In this document: positions 1 through 9,640 of the stretch, one piece after another | Layout of the letters: every line of letters begins with the position of its first letter | Numbering within the stretch: position 1 is the stretch's first letter | The notes under the pieces: generated by a model | Seen by the model: the letters and a program-made list of their open reading frames with translations, nothing else | The model's database searches: none | Told to the model about the DNA's origin: nothing | Program-made: the position numbers and the translations under genes | Assembly: GCA_022824145.1 (NCBI GenBank) | Contig: JAJEAY010000038.1 | Span: 1-48,844, forward strand | Length of the DNA stretch: 48,844 bases | Direction of reading: 5' to 3' | Source: Rhodobacter sp. | GTDB taxonomy: Bacteria > Pseudomonadota > Alphaproteobacteria > Rhodobacterales > Rhodobacteraceae

Positions 1-196
1 GCGCCGCTTCGTAACTCGGAAACTCGATCACCACATGCCTGTCGCCACTGTTTCCCTCAACAACACTGTGTCTTCCCCCTCGAACCAGGAACCTAGCTCC
101 CAGCCGCTCGAGAATCGGCGTGTCCCTGCGTACGTATTCAGGATAACCGTCAGCATCGGTCACCTTGATATGGGCGATGATATAACCTTTGGGCAT
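1..196 (-). CDS. DUF1330 family protein, partial (N-terminal 65 residues)
   Basis: The reverse strand reads an N-terminus MPKGYIIAHIKVTDADGYPE, the typical opening of DUF1330 proteins, small cytoplasmic ferredoxin-fold dimers of unknown reaction related to the Dabb/ABM group. The usual length is about 95 residues, so roughly the last third lies beyond the left edge. The ATG at 196 is preceded by GAGGAAAGACC, a good ribosome binding site at normal spacing, which fixes the start. A plus-strand reading frame over the same bases is only its shadow. The family assignment rests on the N-terminal sequence pattern; the substrate is unknown. Confidence 0.8.
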   Translation of the reverse strand, partial: MPKGYIIAHIKVTDADGYPEYVRRDTPILERLGARFLVRGGRHSVVEGNSGDRHVVIEFPSYEAA

Positions 197-549
197 GGTC
201 TTTCCTCAACAATGAAACGAGCAGATACTGCCCGACCCTGATTCACGTTCTTCGTTCGCTCCGCCGACCGCACCATAGTCCTGGTGCCGAGATCGCCGCC
301 GCAATACCCCGAACTCGCATTTGCAAGTCACCGCGTTCCTGGCATTTGAAGATCTTTTCTAGCGCGGCGCGATTCCGATACCAAAGTCAGTACGCATTCC
401 GACGAAAAGCATCACGTTCATCCATCCCTTCATTTCGCTCGGCACCCAATCAGAATCCCAGGTGTCCTGCAAGCAATTGCACTCGCAATCTTTTCGTAGA
501 GTGATCCTTAAAAATTCTGACGCGGATGACCGGTTTTGGCAGCCAGGAT
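197..549. other. Intergenic stretch, no gene seen
   Basis: Lies between the DUF1330 start and the end of the TPR gene, both on the minus strand. Apart from the DUF1330 ribosome binding site just right of 196, I see no convincing reading frame, hairpin or RNA gene. Confidence 0.5.
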
Positions 550-1089
550 TCAGAGCTCGGTTCCATCAATCGCTTCCAGGATCGCCCGCTCACGCAGGAA
601 CGGATGGTGCTTGAGCGCTTCGCGGAGCGTGATCAGGGCCAGCGCCACTCTGCCCTGTCGGTACAGTATTACTGACTTGCCGCTCAGTGCGCCGAAGTGG
701 CGCGGCTCACGTGCCAGAACTTCGGCCACATCAGCCAGCGACGCAACGTAGTCTCCGCGCAGGAAGTGAATCGTAGCCCGTTGGTTCCATCCCTCCGCGT
801 AGTCCGGCCAGCCTTCAACGAGGCGGTTAAGGTGAAGAATCGCGCCGAGATAATCCCCGCTTCCGCGCCGTTCCAACGCGGCATCAAGCACTTCCTGCGC
901 CGCTTGATCGGGTGCCACAAGCCAGATCCGCCAGATTTCGGAAGAAAGCGAATCGGCTTCTGTCTGGCTCTGCGAATTGGCCAGCCTCGCCATTAGATTC
1001 TCATAGCGCTCCTCACTGGCATGACCATAGATCACGACGAGGCACATCACCGTCGCCCAGATAACAGTAAGTCCCAGACTCCGTCTCAT
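550..1089 (-). CDS. Secreted or membrane-anchored TPR protein
   Basis: A 179-residue protein starting MRRSLGLTVIWATVMCLVVI, an N-terminal signal peptide or anchor with two arginines and a hydrophobic core, so it is probably periplasmic. The mature part is helical with tetratricopeptide-like repeats: one centred on residues GDYLGAILHLNRLVEGWPDYAEGW, continuing into WNQRATIHFLRGDYVASLADV and a third helix pair around ALSGKSVILYRQGRVALALI. TPRs bind partner proteins; no catalytic motif is visible. The frame stays open to 1206, but the extra residues lack a signal sequence, so I chose the ATG at 1089. Proteins of this size with one signal peptide and about three TPRs are common in Rhodobacterales. 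The partner is unknown. Confidence 0.75.
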   Translation of the reverse strand: MRRSLGLTVIWATVMCLVVIYGHASEERYENLMARLANSQSQTEADSLSSEIWRIWLVAPDQAAQEVLDAALERRGSGDYLGAILHLNRLVEGWPDYAEGWNQRATIHFLRGDYVASLADVAEVLAREPRHFGALSGKSVILYRQGRVALALITLREALKHHPFLRERAILEAIDGTEL

Positions 1090-1274
1090 GAATCCTGTAC
1101 TATGCGACTGGCCATTCCCGCGTCCAGAAGTGAATGGGTGGATTCCCGTAGGCCCGACTTCAGAACCGGTGGATGGAAGAAATTCCGAACTCGGAAAATT
1201 GGGCAACTGACATCGTTCCCGGTCATGGACGGCAACTCAGACGCAACCGGTCGCATTGGATGCCATCGTGCAAA

Positions 1275-2765
1275 TCACTCATGAAGAATCCGTTGGACAG
1301 CGTCTTTCCATTCCGCGTAGCGTCTCTCTCGGGTTTCCGTATCCATGTTCGGCTCGAATCGTCGATCAAGTGCCCATTGCGCCGCAAAACCAGCCTTACC
1401 GGGATATATGCCGGCGTACATTCCCGCTAACCAGGCCGCGCCGAGTGCAGTCGTCTCCAGGAGTTGCGGCCGGTCAACCGGTGCGTTCAGAATGTCCGCC
1501 AGAAACTGCATGGTCCAGTCAGAAGCACTCATTCCTCCGTCAACACGGAGCAGCGAATTGCCGGTAGCGTCCATGTCCGCCTGCATCGCCTCCATCAGGT
1601 CACGCGTCTGGAAGCCTACGCTCTCAAGCGCGGCCCGCGCGAATTCGTTCGGACCTGAACTCCGGGTAAGGCCAAACACCGCTCCCCGGCACTCGGAGTC
1701 CCAGTAAGGCGCCCCTAGTCCGGTGAATGCCGGAACCAGAACCAGATTCTGGGTGCGGTCGGCAGCCTCGGCCATCTCCTGCGTCCGTTCTGCGACATCG
1801 ACCACCGCTAGACCATCGCGCAGCCATTGCACGACCGCTCCTGCAATAAAGATCGACCCCTCAAGCGCATAAGTCGGCTTTCCCTCGAGTTGATATCCGA
1901 TCGTCGTCAGTAACCGGTTCCTTGATTCCACCGGCTGTTCACCAGTGTTCAGCAATGCGAAGCATCCGGTTCCATAAGTGGACTTCAGCATTCCAGGCTG
2001 GAAACAGGCCTGCCCGACCGTTGCCGCCTGCTGGTCTCCCGCAACCCCAAGGATCGGAAGCGCAGCTCCGAACACATCTTTCCTGGTCACCCCGAACTCG
2101 GCCGCGCAGTCTCTGACTTCAGGCAGCATATTCATCGGAACGTCCAGAATTTCGCAGATCCGGCTACTCCATTGTCCATTCCTGATGTCGTACAGCAAGG
2201 TCCGGGCGGCATTTGTCGCGTCGGTGACATGGGCGTCTCCGCCGGTCAGCCTCCAGATAAGGTAGGTATCTACGGTCCCGAACAGCAAGTCGCCCCACTC
2301 CGCCCGTTCCCGCACGCCATCGACACTGTCGAGTATCCACTTCAGCTTCGTTCCGGAAAAATAGGGATCCAGCAACAGCCCGGTGGTCTCCGTCACCAGT
2401 GGCTCGAGGCCTTCTTCCTTCAGTTTTCGACAGTAATCCGATGTCCGTCTGTCCTGCCAAACGATGGCGTTATGGACAGGCTTCCCTGTCACCCGGTCCC
2501 ATACAAGGGTGGTTTCGCGCTGATTCGTAATTCCGATGCCCGCAATTTCGCCGACCTCAAGGCCAGCTTTCGCGACCGCCCCCAAGCAGGTTTCCACGGT
2601 GGTGCGCCAAAGATCCTCCGGGTCATGCTCAACCCATCCCGATTCCGGGAAGTGCTGCGCAAATTCGCGTTGGTCGATTGCCTGCACCCGCATCGTTCGG
2701 TCGAATACGATGGCCCGACTTGAGGTCGTTCCCTGGTCAATGGCTAGAATGTAAGTCATGCTCAT
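1275..2765 (-). CDS. glpK: Glycerol kinase
   Basis: Cytoplasmic FGGY-family kinase that phosphorylates glycerol with ATP to glycerol 3-phosphate, the entry step of glycerol use. At 496 residues it has full family length. Visible motifs are the N-terminal phosphate loop DQGTTSSR (residues 10-17), NQRETT (81-86), WQDRR (103-107), the catalytic aspartate in VAGDQQAA, and a C-terminal ATP-binding block [15 protein letters not shown]. Two closely spaced ATGs (2765 and 2759) could start it. No glycerol facilitator, glpD or glpR lies beside it here; the upstream side is the accessory island, so the usual glp neighbours are either elsewhere or displaced. Confidence 0.95.
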   Translation of the reverse strand: MSMTYILAIDQGTTSSRAIVFDRTMRVQAIDQREFAQHFPESGWVEHDPEDLWRTTVETCLGAVAKAGLEVGEIAGIGITNQRETTLVWDRVTGKPVHNAIVWQDRRTSDYCRKLKEEGLEPLVTETTGLLLDPYFSGTKLKWILDSVDGVRERAEWGDLLFGTVDTYLIWRLTGGDAHVTDATNAARTLLYDIRNGQWSSRICEILDVPMNMLPEVRDCAAEFGVTRKDVFGAALPILGVAGDQQAATVGQACFQPGMLKSTYGTGCFALLNTGEQPVESRNRLLTTIGYQLEGKPTYALEGSIFIAGAVVQWLRDGLAVVDVAERTQEMAEAADRTQNLVLVPAFTGLGAPYWDSECRGAVFGLTRSSGPNEFARAALESVGFQTRDLMEAMQADMDATGNSLLRVDGGMSASDWTMQFLADILNAPVDRPQLLETTALGAAWLAGMYAGIYPGKAGFAAQWALDRRFEPNMDTETRERRYAEWKDAVQRILHE

Positions 2766-3126
2766 TTCCGTTTAGCGGTCCATTCGTTTGACATTCGCTT
2801 GCGGTTCTCCCGGGGTCAAGCGGCGCTTCGGACAATGCGCCGACACCTGCAGTTCTGGTGCTCAGCAAAGGCATCAGACGAAATGGGTTGCTAATTGGCG
2901 GTCGCAGTCGTTGTTAAATTTGGGAACTATGTACGAAAGTGCCATCAGGCCGTTTCCGCACCGGTTTCACGGGTCACAGGGGCTGCCGCCGCAAAGACCC
3001 GCAGGCCGCAGAGGAAAATCCGCGTCCGCTTCTGTCACATGCTGTCCGACGGTTGTCCGACTGATTCGCGGCAGGAAGCCTGGCGGCTCCCCGGCCGCGT
3101 CCTGCGCAGCCGTGAGGGAGACGGCC
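2766..3126. other. Intergenic stretch left of the tnpB fragment
   Basis: Contains the glpK upstream region and probably the left flank of the TnpB element. Frames are open because the DNA is GC-rich, but none resembles a protein. The left end of the TnpB element could not be fixed by eye. Confidence 0.4.
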
Positions 3127-3579
3127 ATGAAGACCATCCGATGCAGGGAAGGCGGCGGAACGGCTCCCGCTACCGCGTACAGGCAGACCGTCTGCCGGCT
3201 CCTGCCGCAGAGGCGCACGGCTTGGCGGCGGTTTGAGGCCATGCTCGAACAGCAGCGGCAGCTCTGCAACGCAGCCCTTGAGGAGCGGATCCACTGCCAT
3301 CGCAAGACCGGAAAGGGCATGTCGTATTTCGACCAGTGCAGGGCGCTGACGGAATGCCGCCGCGACATCCCCAGAATGGCAGCGTGTCCCGTGGCCGTGC
3401 AGCGGGGCACGCTCAAACGGCTGGACGAAGCGTTCAGGCACTTCTTCCGGCGGGCGAAGGCAGGCGGCGCGCCGGGCTTCCCGAAGTTCAGGGGCAGGCG
3501 CTTCTTCAGCGGCGTTTCCATCGTATCCGGCGTGAAGGTGCGCGACGGAACGCTGCGCATTCCCTCATTCGGCGCACTT
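3127..3579 (+). pseudogene. tnpB: TnpB (IS200/IS605, IS1341-type) N-terminal fragment
   Basis: Starting at ATG 3127, about 150 residues match the TnpB/OrfB N-terminal helix-turn-helix and wedge region: TAYRQTVCRLLPQRRTAWRR, then FEAMLEQQRQLCNAALEERI, the AFRHFFRR segment, PGFPKFRGRRFFSG and GVKVRDGTLRIPSFGAL. After GAL (about 3579) the similarity stops, although the frame runs on to 3930 with unrelated residues. The next part of TnpB, with the first RuvC aspartate, is absent. The missing C-terminal half of the same type of protein lies 4.1 kb away at 7682-8250 on the same strand. TnpB is an RNA-guided nuclease of IS elements; this copy cannot be active. The cut point is an estimate. Confidence 0.75.
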
Positions 3580-3905
3580 TTCCTGTCCGGAGTCGTTTCC
3601 ACCCCCGTGATCAAATGCCGAACTTCCAAGGACTGCGGTGAGGGCGTCGGAAATTCGGCGGAGGTGTCGCGGAATATCTTCAGTCTATGCGGCGATGCCG
3701 TAGCGAAACTGCTCTCGCAGCGTGTTCTCGTTGTGGAGTTTGGCAGCGGTGCACGTGTGACGGTTGCCAAACACAGCCGCGAGACTTACGACAGGGCAGT
3801 TTCGCGTTGCCTAATGGTGCCGGCAATTACGAATTTGCCCAATAGCTTGAGACGGTCCTTGCCATCGGCAACGGACCAGTCAGGAAAACGGACGTGCGCG
3901 CATGA
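3580..3905. other. Region between the tnpB fragment and the methyltransferase gene
   Basis: Holds the left junction of the methyltransferase-nuclease unit and presumably its promoter. No small controller-protein gene or clear operator was found. The open frame that continues from tnpB has no recognisable protein similarity here. Confidence 0.4.
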
Positions 3906-6900
3906 GTGCCGTACAGCTGCGGACCGGTGAGCTCCGTGCAAGCCCAACCTCTCGCTGCGGAATGGAAGGACCGGCTCGACCTGTCGCGCCGAGACACATC
4001 CGAACTCTGCGAAAATCCAACAGATGCGGGAAAAAGCGCCTACGGGAGCGCGATCAGAACCGCGCTCAACGACCTCGGCGCGTCAGCCGTATTCTGTGTT
4101 CAAGGCGTGCCGACGGTGGTCATCGCTGTACTCGACGAGTACGACAAGACGCGCGTGGTCGAACTGCACGCCAGCTTGTGGAACCAGGGCATTGCAACGC
4201 TCCTGCTGGTTCTTTCAGGCGACATCGTGCGGGTATTCTCTCTCGCACGGAAACCGTACCGTGACGGTGCTGAGTTCGACGAAAGGTGCCTTGTTCAAGA
4301 ACTCGACGCCGTGGCGCACGGCCTTGCCGTCAAAAACCTCATCTATGGGGCCGAGTCCGGCCGGCTGTGGAGTGATTGCCCGGAATACTTCAGTCGGGGC
4401 GAGCGGGTCGACCGCGTGCTTCTTGACAACCTGATGACGTCCCATGGAGCGCTGTGCGAACAGGGCTTGCCGAGTGACGCAGCGCAGGCGCTTCTGATTC
4501 AGGCGATGTTCATAGCTTATCTGGAAGACCGTGAGATCGTGCTCCCCGAATACTTCCAGGCGGTTTCCGATGAGTCGAAAGACACGTTTCTTGAAATTCT
4601 GGAAGCGAAAGACACGAACGCGTTCTACGGGCTGTTTCAAAGACTGCGCCAGCATTTCAATGGCGACCTGTTCGTAGCGCCTTGCGCATTTGATCCGAAC
4701 GAGCCGAGTTCACAAGTGACGTCCGCCCACCTTGGGATCCTTGCGAGATTCCGCAGTGGGCACGAGGAAATGCGAAATGGAGGTGGCCAGCTGCGCTTTT
4801 GGGGCTACGACTTCAAATACATCCCTATTGAACTCGTCAGTGCAGTGTATGACCGGTTCCTCGGCACCCGTGAGAAAGAGCGCCGCAATCGGGGCGCGTA
4901 TTACACACCGATGTTCCTTGCCGACACGGTAATCTCGTCCCTATGGGACACTTTACCGGAAAACACGCGGGCAAAGGGACAGTTTCTCGACCCGGCCTGC
5001 GGCTCCGGCGTGTTCCTTGTCAGGTCGTTTCAGCGAATGTGCGAGCACTGGCGGGAGACACACAAGGCGCGCACGATCCGATGGGACAGTCTGCTCGCCA
5101 TTCTGGCGAGGCTGCATGGTCGCGATATCGACAGAAGTGCCGTCCGCGTAGCGGTCTTTTCGCTCTACGTGGCGCTGCTGCAGGAAGTTCAGCCGCCCGA
5201 GATACATCTGCTCATCAAACGCGGGAAGCTGCTGCCCGATCTCTGGAATCGAACCCTCCGCGCACAGGATTTCTTCAAGGTTTCCCCGGAGGAACTCCGG
5301 GTCGACGTCGTCGTCGGCAACCCGCCTTGGTCCAGTCGGCGCGAACCTGACCGTAGCTCAGTGAAATGGTGCATGGAGCAGAATCTGCCAGCGCCGGGAA
5401 TGGAAGACGCGTGGGGTTTTGTCTGGAAGTCGCTGCAGCACCTGCAAAACCGTGGTGTGATAGGCCTCCTGTTGCCGGCGATGGGCTTTCTGCACAACCA
5501 TTCAAACGCTGCCGTCGAAGCTCGCCAGCGGTTGATGAGCGATGCACGGATTCTTCGAGTCGTAAATTTCGCGGATCTGCGCTTTCAGTTGTTTGACGGC
5601 GCCGTCCGGCCTGCAGCCTTGATGATATTTTCCCAGAGAGATGCAGATTCTCTTGGGTATCGCTTCGACTATTGGGTGCCGAAGACGGATCTGAACCTCA
5701 AAATGGGCAGAGTTATCACGCTGAGTAGCGCGGACAAGCGCACCATGAACTCGCGGCAGGTCGAAGACGATCCATTCGTATTCAAACGGCGTCTGTGGAT
5801 GAGCGAGCCTGAGGCGAAACTGTTTGGCTACCTCTCCACGTTCCCGAAACTCGGGGACATGGTCTTGGAGTACGGCAGGATCTATCGCGGAGGAGAGTCA
5901 TTTGACGAGCATTGGGTAATGGGCAACGGATTCAAGCCGGTGAACGAGGAGCGGATTGGCGAAGGGAATTACATATATTACCGGAGCGAGGTTGTGCCGA
6001 ATGTGCCGTACCTGCCGATAGAGAAATTTCGGGCATTAGCCCAGGGCACAGTGCATCTGCAGCCGTTTGACGACGGCCACAGAGGCAGAGTGCACCGAAA
6101 AGGCTTTGAGCGTGGTTTCGCGGGCCCTCGTGTCCTTGTCCCTCGTGGAATCCGCGCCGGTAGCCAGAGGCTCCGCGCATCATATCTTGATGCGCCGCTG
6201 GTGTTCGAAGATATCATGCTTGCTATTTCGACACCGGCAAATGATGCCAAGCGTGCAAAGCTGCTGACTGCATTGTTGAATAGCAAGCTACTGTTCTGGT
6301 TCACATTTCACGGCACGGCATCTTTCGGTTCCGACAGACCGGAAATCAAACAGGCCGAATTGTTGCGGCTTCCATTTCCGATGCCGGAGGATGTCGCTAT
6401 CAACAGTCGATCGGAGGAGGCCGCTTCTTCCCTAATTGAACTCGTTGATCAAGCGATGACGTCCTCAACCGAGATTCTTTCTCTTGGATCAAACGAAGAG
6501 ACGGGTTTCGACAAGCTTGACAGCTACTGTTACGCATATTTCGGCCTCGGCGATGATGAGATCGCTTTGGTGGAGGATGCCGTCGAACATGTGATTCCGA
6601 GCATCCAGCCCAATCCAGGCGCCTCACTCGATCTGTGTCGGCCAGCCAGCCGAGCGGATCGCGATGTGTATGCAAGCATGCTGGTCGCCAGCATATCGGA
6701 ATGGTTCGACAGTAATGTTGCGATCAACGTCGTTTTGGAAGCGCGCAACGATGACTTGGCGCTTCTCCATCTCAGGCTGGCAGACCTTGAGTCCGCCGCA
6801 CCATACAGGGAGGAGGACAGTTGTGCTTTAGGCGCTGCGATTGGCCAGCTTGGTGCGCAACTCCGGGTTTCGCTTCCCGGCAATTTCCAGTTGGTTCCTG

Positions 6901-7043
6901 ATTTCCGGATGTTCACTGGCAGGAGCCTCCTGCTCGTCAAACCGCTTCAGCGGCGCTTTTGGCTGAGATCCGCAGCTATCGCAGATGCCGACGCGTTGGC
7001 GATGGAATTGAATGATGCGCTCAGTATTGGTGATCACGCCTGA
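3906..7043 (+). CDS. Eco57I-like N6-adenine DNA methyltransferase / restriction-modification protein
   Basis: A 1045-residue protein with an intact N6-adenine methyltransferase core: GAYYTP (residues 330-335), the SAM-binding motif I LDPACGSGVF (361-370) and catalytic motif IV NPPW (472-475). Residues about 60-115 (GVPTVVIAVLDEYDKTRVVE onward) resemble the N-terminal domain of large Eco57I-type methylases. The region after about 560 is probably target recognition and carries a TaqI-like segment near FGSDRPEIKQAELLRLPFPM. No nuclease motif is obvious inside it, and the overlapping downstream gene encodes one. GTG at 3906 gives the longest form; GTG 3936 is an alternative. It lies between two pieces of tnpB, which points to lateral transfer. 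The recognition site cannot be predicted. Confidence 0.8.
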   Translation: MPYSCGPVSSVQAQPLAAEWKDRLDLSRRDTSELCENPTDAGKSAYGSAIRTALNDLGASAVFCVQGVPTVVIAVLDEYDKTRVVELHASLWNQGIATLLLVLSGDIVRVFSLARKPYRDGAEFDERCLVQELDAVAHGLAVKNLIYGAESGRLWSDCPEYFSRGERVDRVLLDNLMTSHGALCEQGLPSDAAQALLIQAMFIAYLEDREIVLPEYFQAVSDESKDTFLEILEAKDTNAFYGLFQRLRQHFNGDLFVAPCAFDPNEPSSQVTSAHLGILARFRSGHEEMRNGGGQLRFWGYDFKYIPIELVSAVYDRFLGTREKERRNRGAYYTPMFLADTVISSLWDTLPENTRAKGQFLDPACGSGVFLVRSFQRMCEHWRETHKARTIRWDSLLAILARLHGRDIDRSAVRVAVFSLYVALLQEVQPPEIHLLIKRGKLLPDLWNRTLRAQDFFKVSPEELRVDVVVGNPPWSSRREPDRSSVKWCMEQNLPAPGMEDAWGFVWKSLQHLQNRGVIGLLLPAMGFLHNHSNAAVEARQRLMSDARILRVVNFADLRFQLFDGAVRPAALMIFSQRDADSLGYRFDYWVPKTDLNLKMGRVITLSSADKRTMNSRQVEDDPFVFKRRLWMSEPEAKLFGYLSTFPKLGDMVLEYGRIYRGGESFDEHWVMGNGFKPVNEERIGEGNYIYYRSEVVPNVPYLPIEKFRALAQGTVHLQPFDDGHRGRVHRKGFERGFAGPRVLVPRGIRAGSQRLRASYLDAPLVFEDIMLAISTPANDAKRAKLLTALLNSKLLFWFTFHGTASFGSDRPEIKQAELLRLPFPMPEDVAINSRSEEAASSLIELVDQAMTSSTEILSLGSNEETGFDKLDSYCYAYFGLGDDEIALVEDAVEHVIPSIQPNPGASLDLCRPASRADRDVYASMLVASISEWFDSNVAINVVLEARNDDLALLHLRLADLESAAPYREEDSCALGAAIGQLGAQLRVSLPGNFQLVPDFRMFTGRSLLLVKPLQRRFWLRSAAIADADALAMELNDALSIGDHA

Positions 7044-7681
7044 TGCTGCTGGGCGATCCCAAGGACTGGATCAAACGGTTCAGGAGCCTGGATAAAAGGT
7101 TTCTGGAACGGATATGGGCGGTGTGGGAACGGTGCGTGGAAGTACTTCCTCCAGATCCAGAAGAGGACACGATAACGGCTAACTTGGTTGACTTCCTGTT
7201 GAGGGACGCCAAAGCCCGCCGCCTGTTTCACTACATAGAACTTCACTTCAAACCGTTTGGTTACACAGATCAAGGGGCGGCATATATCTTGGGAGAAATC
7301 GACATGGCGGTGCTGCTGGACCAGAACCGTGATCGCTACCTCGCCTATGAATGCAAGCGGCTGAATGAAGTCCGGGACGGTGTGACCCGATCTCTGGCAT
7401 CGAAGTATGTGCTGGAAGGAATTCGCCGTTTCGTCACTGAACAGTATTCGGAAGGTCTGCCAGTCGGCTGCATGCTAGGCTACGTTATGAATGGCAATGC
7501 TGTGGCTGCTCAGGTGAAAGTCACGAATGCTATGAATGCTCATAAGAACCAAATTGGACTCGTTGCGAGACCATCGAAAGAAACTCCGATTTTCTCGATT
7601 CTGCGGTTTTCCAGCCGTCACTGTTGCAACACCAGCGAGGAACAAGTCGAAATCCGTCACGCTCTCTTGCCATTCCCATAG
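7043..7681 (+). CDS. Putative PD-(D/E)xK restriction nuclease, partner of the methyltransferase
   Basis: A 212-residue protein whose ATG overlaps the methyltransferase stop (TGATG), so the two are translationally coupled. The region YILGEIDMAVLLDQ...YLAYECKRLN fits a PD-(D/E)xK nuclease core, with D87, E103 and K105 as candidate metal-binding and catalytic residues after a beta strand. A basic helix (VTRSLASKYVLEGIRRFV) follows. The C-terminus ends naturally with VEIRHALLPFP just before the second tnpB fragment begins, so the gene looks complete. Inference: it supplies the cutting activity of a two-gene restriction-modification unit. The family has no name I recognise; an alternative is a non-specific effector nuclease. 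Confidence 0.65.
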   Translation: MLLGDPKDWIKRFRSLDKRFLERIWAVWERCVEVLPPDPEEDTITANLVDFLLRDAKARRLFHYIELHFKPFGYTDQGAAYILGEIDMAVLLDQNRDRYLAYECKRLNEVRDGVTRSLASKYVLEGIRRFVTEQYSEGLPVGCMLGYVMNGNAVAAQVKVTNAMNAHKNQIGLVARPSKETPIFSILRFSSRHCCNTSEEQVEIRHALLPFP

Positions 7682-8250
7682 ACGGCAAGGACTGAACGCC
7701 GCCGGAAGGGCAGCAGGCGCCGGGAGCGGGCGAGGCGCCGGCTTGCGAAGGCCCGGCGCAAGGCCGCGAACCGGCGACGCGACTGACATCACCAGGTGAG
7801 CCGCAGGATAGCCGGAAGGGCCGGAACGGTCGTGCTTGAAAGGCTGAATGTCAGGGGCATGACCCGCTCGGCGAAAGAAGCGGCTGAGGAACCGGGACAG
7901 AACGTTGCGGAGAAGGCCGGCCTGAACCGCGCGGTCGCCGATACGGGCTGGACAGCCTTCGCCGCGATGCTGGAATACAGGGCGGCGAACGTCATCCACC
8001 TTCCCGTGGCCTACACATCGCAGACATGCCATGAGTGCGGGGCGGCGGACGCCGCGAGCCGCAGATCTCAGGCGGAATTCATCTGCGTGGCCTGCGGCCA
8101 TGCGGCCAGCGCCGACGTCAACGCGGCGAGGAACATTCCGGCGCCCGGGACTGGCGCGTCTGCACGGCGAGGGGCGTTGGCGTCGGCCACCCCTGTGACC
8201 AGTGAAATCAATGCAGAAGCGGCCTCATGGCACTTTCGAATACAATTCTA
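7682..8250 (+). pseudogene. tnpB: TnpB C-terminal fragment, with in-frame stop
   Basis: In one frame from about 7688 the sequence reads RTERRRKGSRRRERARRR, the basic helix of TnpB, then a TGA stop at 7784-7786, then VSRRIAGRAGTVVLERLNVRGM with the RuvC glutamate. The zinc finger (CHEC...CVAC) and the last RuvC aspartate in ASADVNAARNI follow. The family-typical tail around GTGASARRGAL leads to the IS630 end at 8250; the frame runs 13 bases into that element and stops at 8263. Together with 3127-3579 it represents most of one TnpB, but about 65-70 residues around the first RuvC aspartate are missing from both pieces. It is non-functional. Confidence 0.8.
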
Positions 8251-9436
8251 CTCGGTGAACTGAATTCGCCCTGTTTTCGGGCCTGATTCGCCCGCCGCGG
8301 CAGTGCCCTGCGGAAGGGAAAGGCGTACCTCCCCCTATCCGAACATCCGGTATCGGTCATGCGTGATAACCCTGAAATGTCGGTCACGGAATCCGGGATT
8401 GCCTTCCGTTCCCGAGGCAGCGTCTCCGTGAAGAAGCTGAAGACCGCACGCAGTCGGCTGTGCGTCACGTGGCGGTGCACGGCGTCCCACAGATGCTCGA
8501 TCAGATTGAGATGCGAGGCGGCAGGAAATGCAGCCGGATGCGGCACTGCGGACGCTCTAGGAACGGCTTCAGCGCTTTCGCGTGGTGGTACCGGGCGCTG
8601 TCGAGGAAGGCGTGGACCACCCACCCACCTGGCTGCCGCTGAATTCCCGCTCCAGCTTTCGCAGCTGCCTCAGGGTGGTTCCGGCGTCGATGCGCCCGAC
8701 ACCGCCATTGAGACCTTCATCCTCTCCAGGTCGAGCGCCGCGTGCAGGTTCTGCAGGTCCGGCCTCCGCCGGCTGGCAGCCGTTCTGATGGCAAGAGCGA
8801 CCAGGCCCTGGGCGAAACCGGTCTGGTACTCAGGGTGGACGGCGACCGCGAAAACCAGCGTCTCGTCCGTATGCATGTCCCGCATCAACCGTTGGTGCTT
8901 CCGGACGGACCCCTGCCGCCCCATTTCGTCCGCCCGCCGGGGAGCGGCGGCGGCTTCACGTATTCGAACCCCAGCCTGTGCATGAGCCTGATGGTGCCCC
9001 TCGGCTGTATTTGGCGCCGCAGGGCCGAGGGCAGCGGCCCGGACCTCGTCGGTGTCCCTTGGAGGGCTGTTCCGCAGCAGCGCCCTGGGTGCGGATTCCT
9101 GGCCCTGTGTCAGCTTTCCCTCGCGCTGCGGACAGTCCGCGGGATCCACTAAGGACGGCCCCGTCCGCCGGAACTCACGCAGCCAGCCGGGCGCCGAGCC
9201 GGGGTCCAGATAGAGAAGCCGGGAGACCAAGCCGGCGCAGTTGCCGTCATCACTCACGACGGGCGCGTTCGCCCGCCGAACCCTAAGCGCTGCGGCCCCG
9301 CGCTCGTTCATGACCTCGGGAGGTCAGGATGCTGCCTGCCCCGGACATGCCTCGTTTTTTACGCTCGTTTTCCCGCCCTGTGATTCAGACTGCGAGTCAT
9401 CTCAGGTTCGTAAGGTCGAATTCAGGACACCGAGTA
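8249..9436 (-). mobile_element. Degenerate IS630-family insertion sequence
   Basis: The two ends form an inverted repeat of 24 bases, 8249-8272 against 9413-9436, with 21 identical positions. They share TACTCGGTG, then CTGAATTCG, then CCT. The outermost bases are TA at both ends, as expected from IS630 elements, which target and duplicate TA. The span of about 1.18 kb fits the family, and the interior encodes a broken IS630 transposase on the minus strand. The left end lies at the 3' end of the tnpB remnant, so IS630 landed in the older TnpB element. Confidence 0.8.
8335..9311 (-). pseudogene. IS630-family transposase, frameshifted
   Basis: Read on the minus strand from about 9311, pieces of an IS630 DDE transposase appear in changing frames. 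They include a helix-turn-helix region, LTQGQES, then TDETLVFAVAVHPEYQT and LQNLHAALDLERMKV. A second frame holds VVHAFLDSARYHHAKALKPF, and another LNLIEHLWDAVHRHVTHSRL. The terminal DFRVITHDRYRMFG-stop at 8335-8337 is reached only after a one-base shift inside VTD(N)FRV. The second DDE aspartate (FLDSARYHH) and the glutamate (LIEHLW) survive. The first aspartate seems lost: VFAVAVHP where the family has VFADAVHP. The element cannot move on its own. Confidence 0.8.
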
Positions 9437-9640
9437 TCCCTTAAATTTCAGGTGACGACGGTCCACGCCACGACCTATTCAGTGCCGGAAAAAACCTCAA
9501 TCTCGTGACGCGTCACATGGTCCATTCGGGGTGCAACCCGCGATTCCTGAGATAGCATTTGATTGATCCGATACGAGTCAGCGAACCTTTTTCCGCCCAT
9601 GATGACATCGCCGAAATTCAGCCAGTATCGGAAATGTGAG

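Noticed and set aside
2788-3930. Single long plus-strand frame of 380 codons
   Set aside because: Only the middle part (3127-3579) is TnpB-like; the ends are chance open frame in GC-rich DNA.
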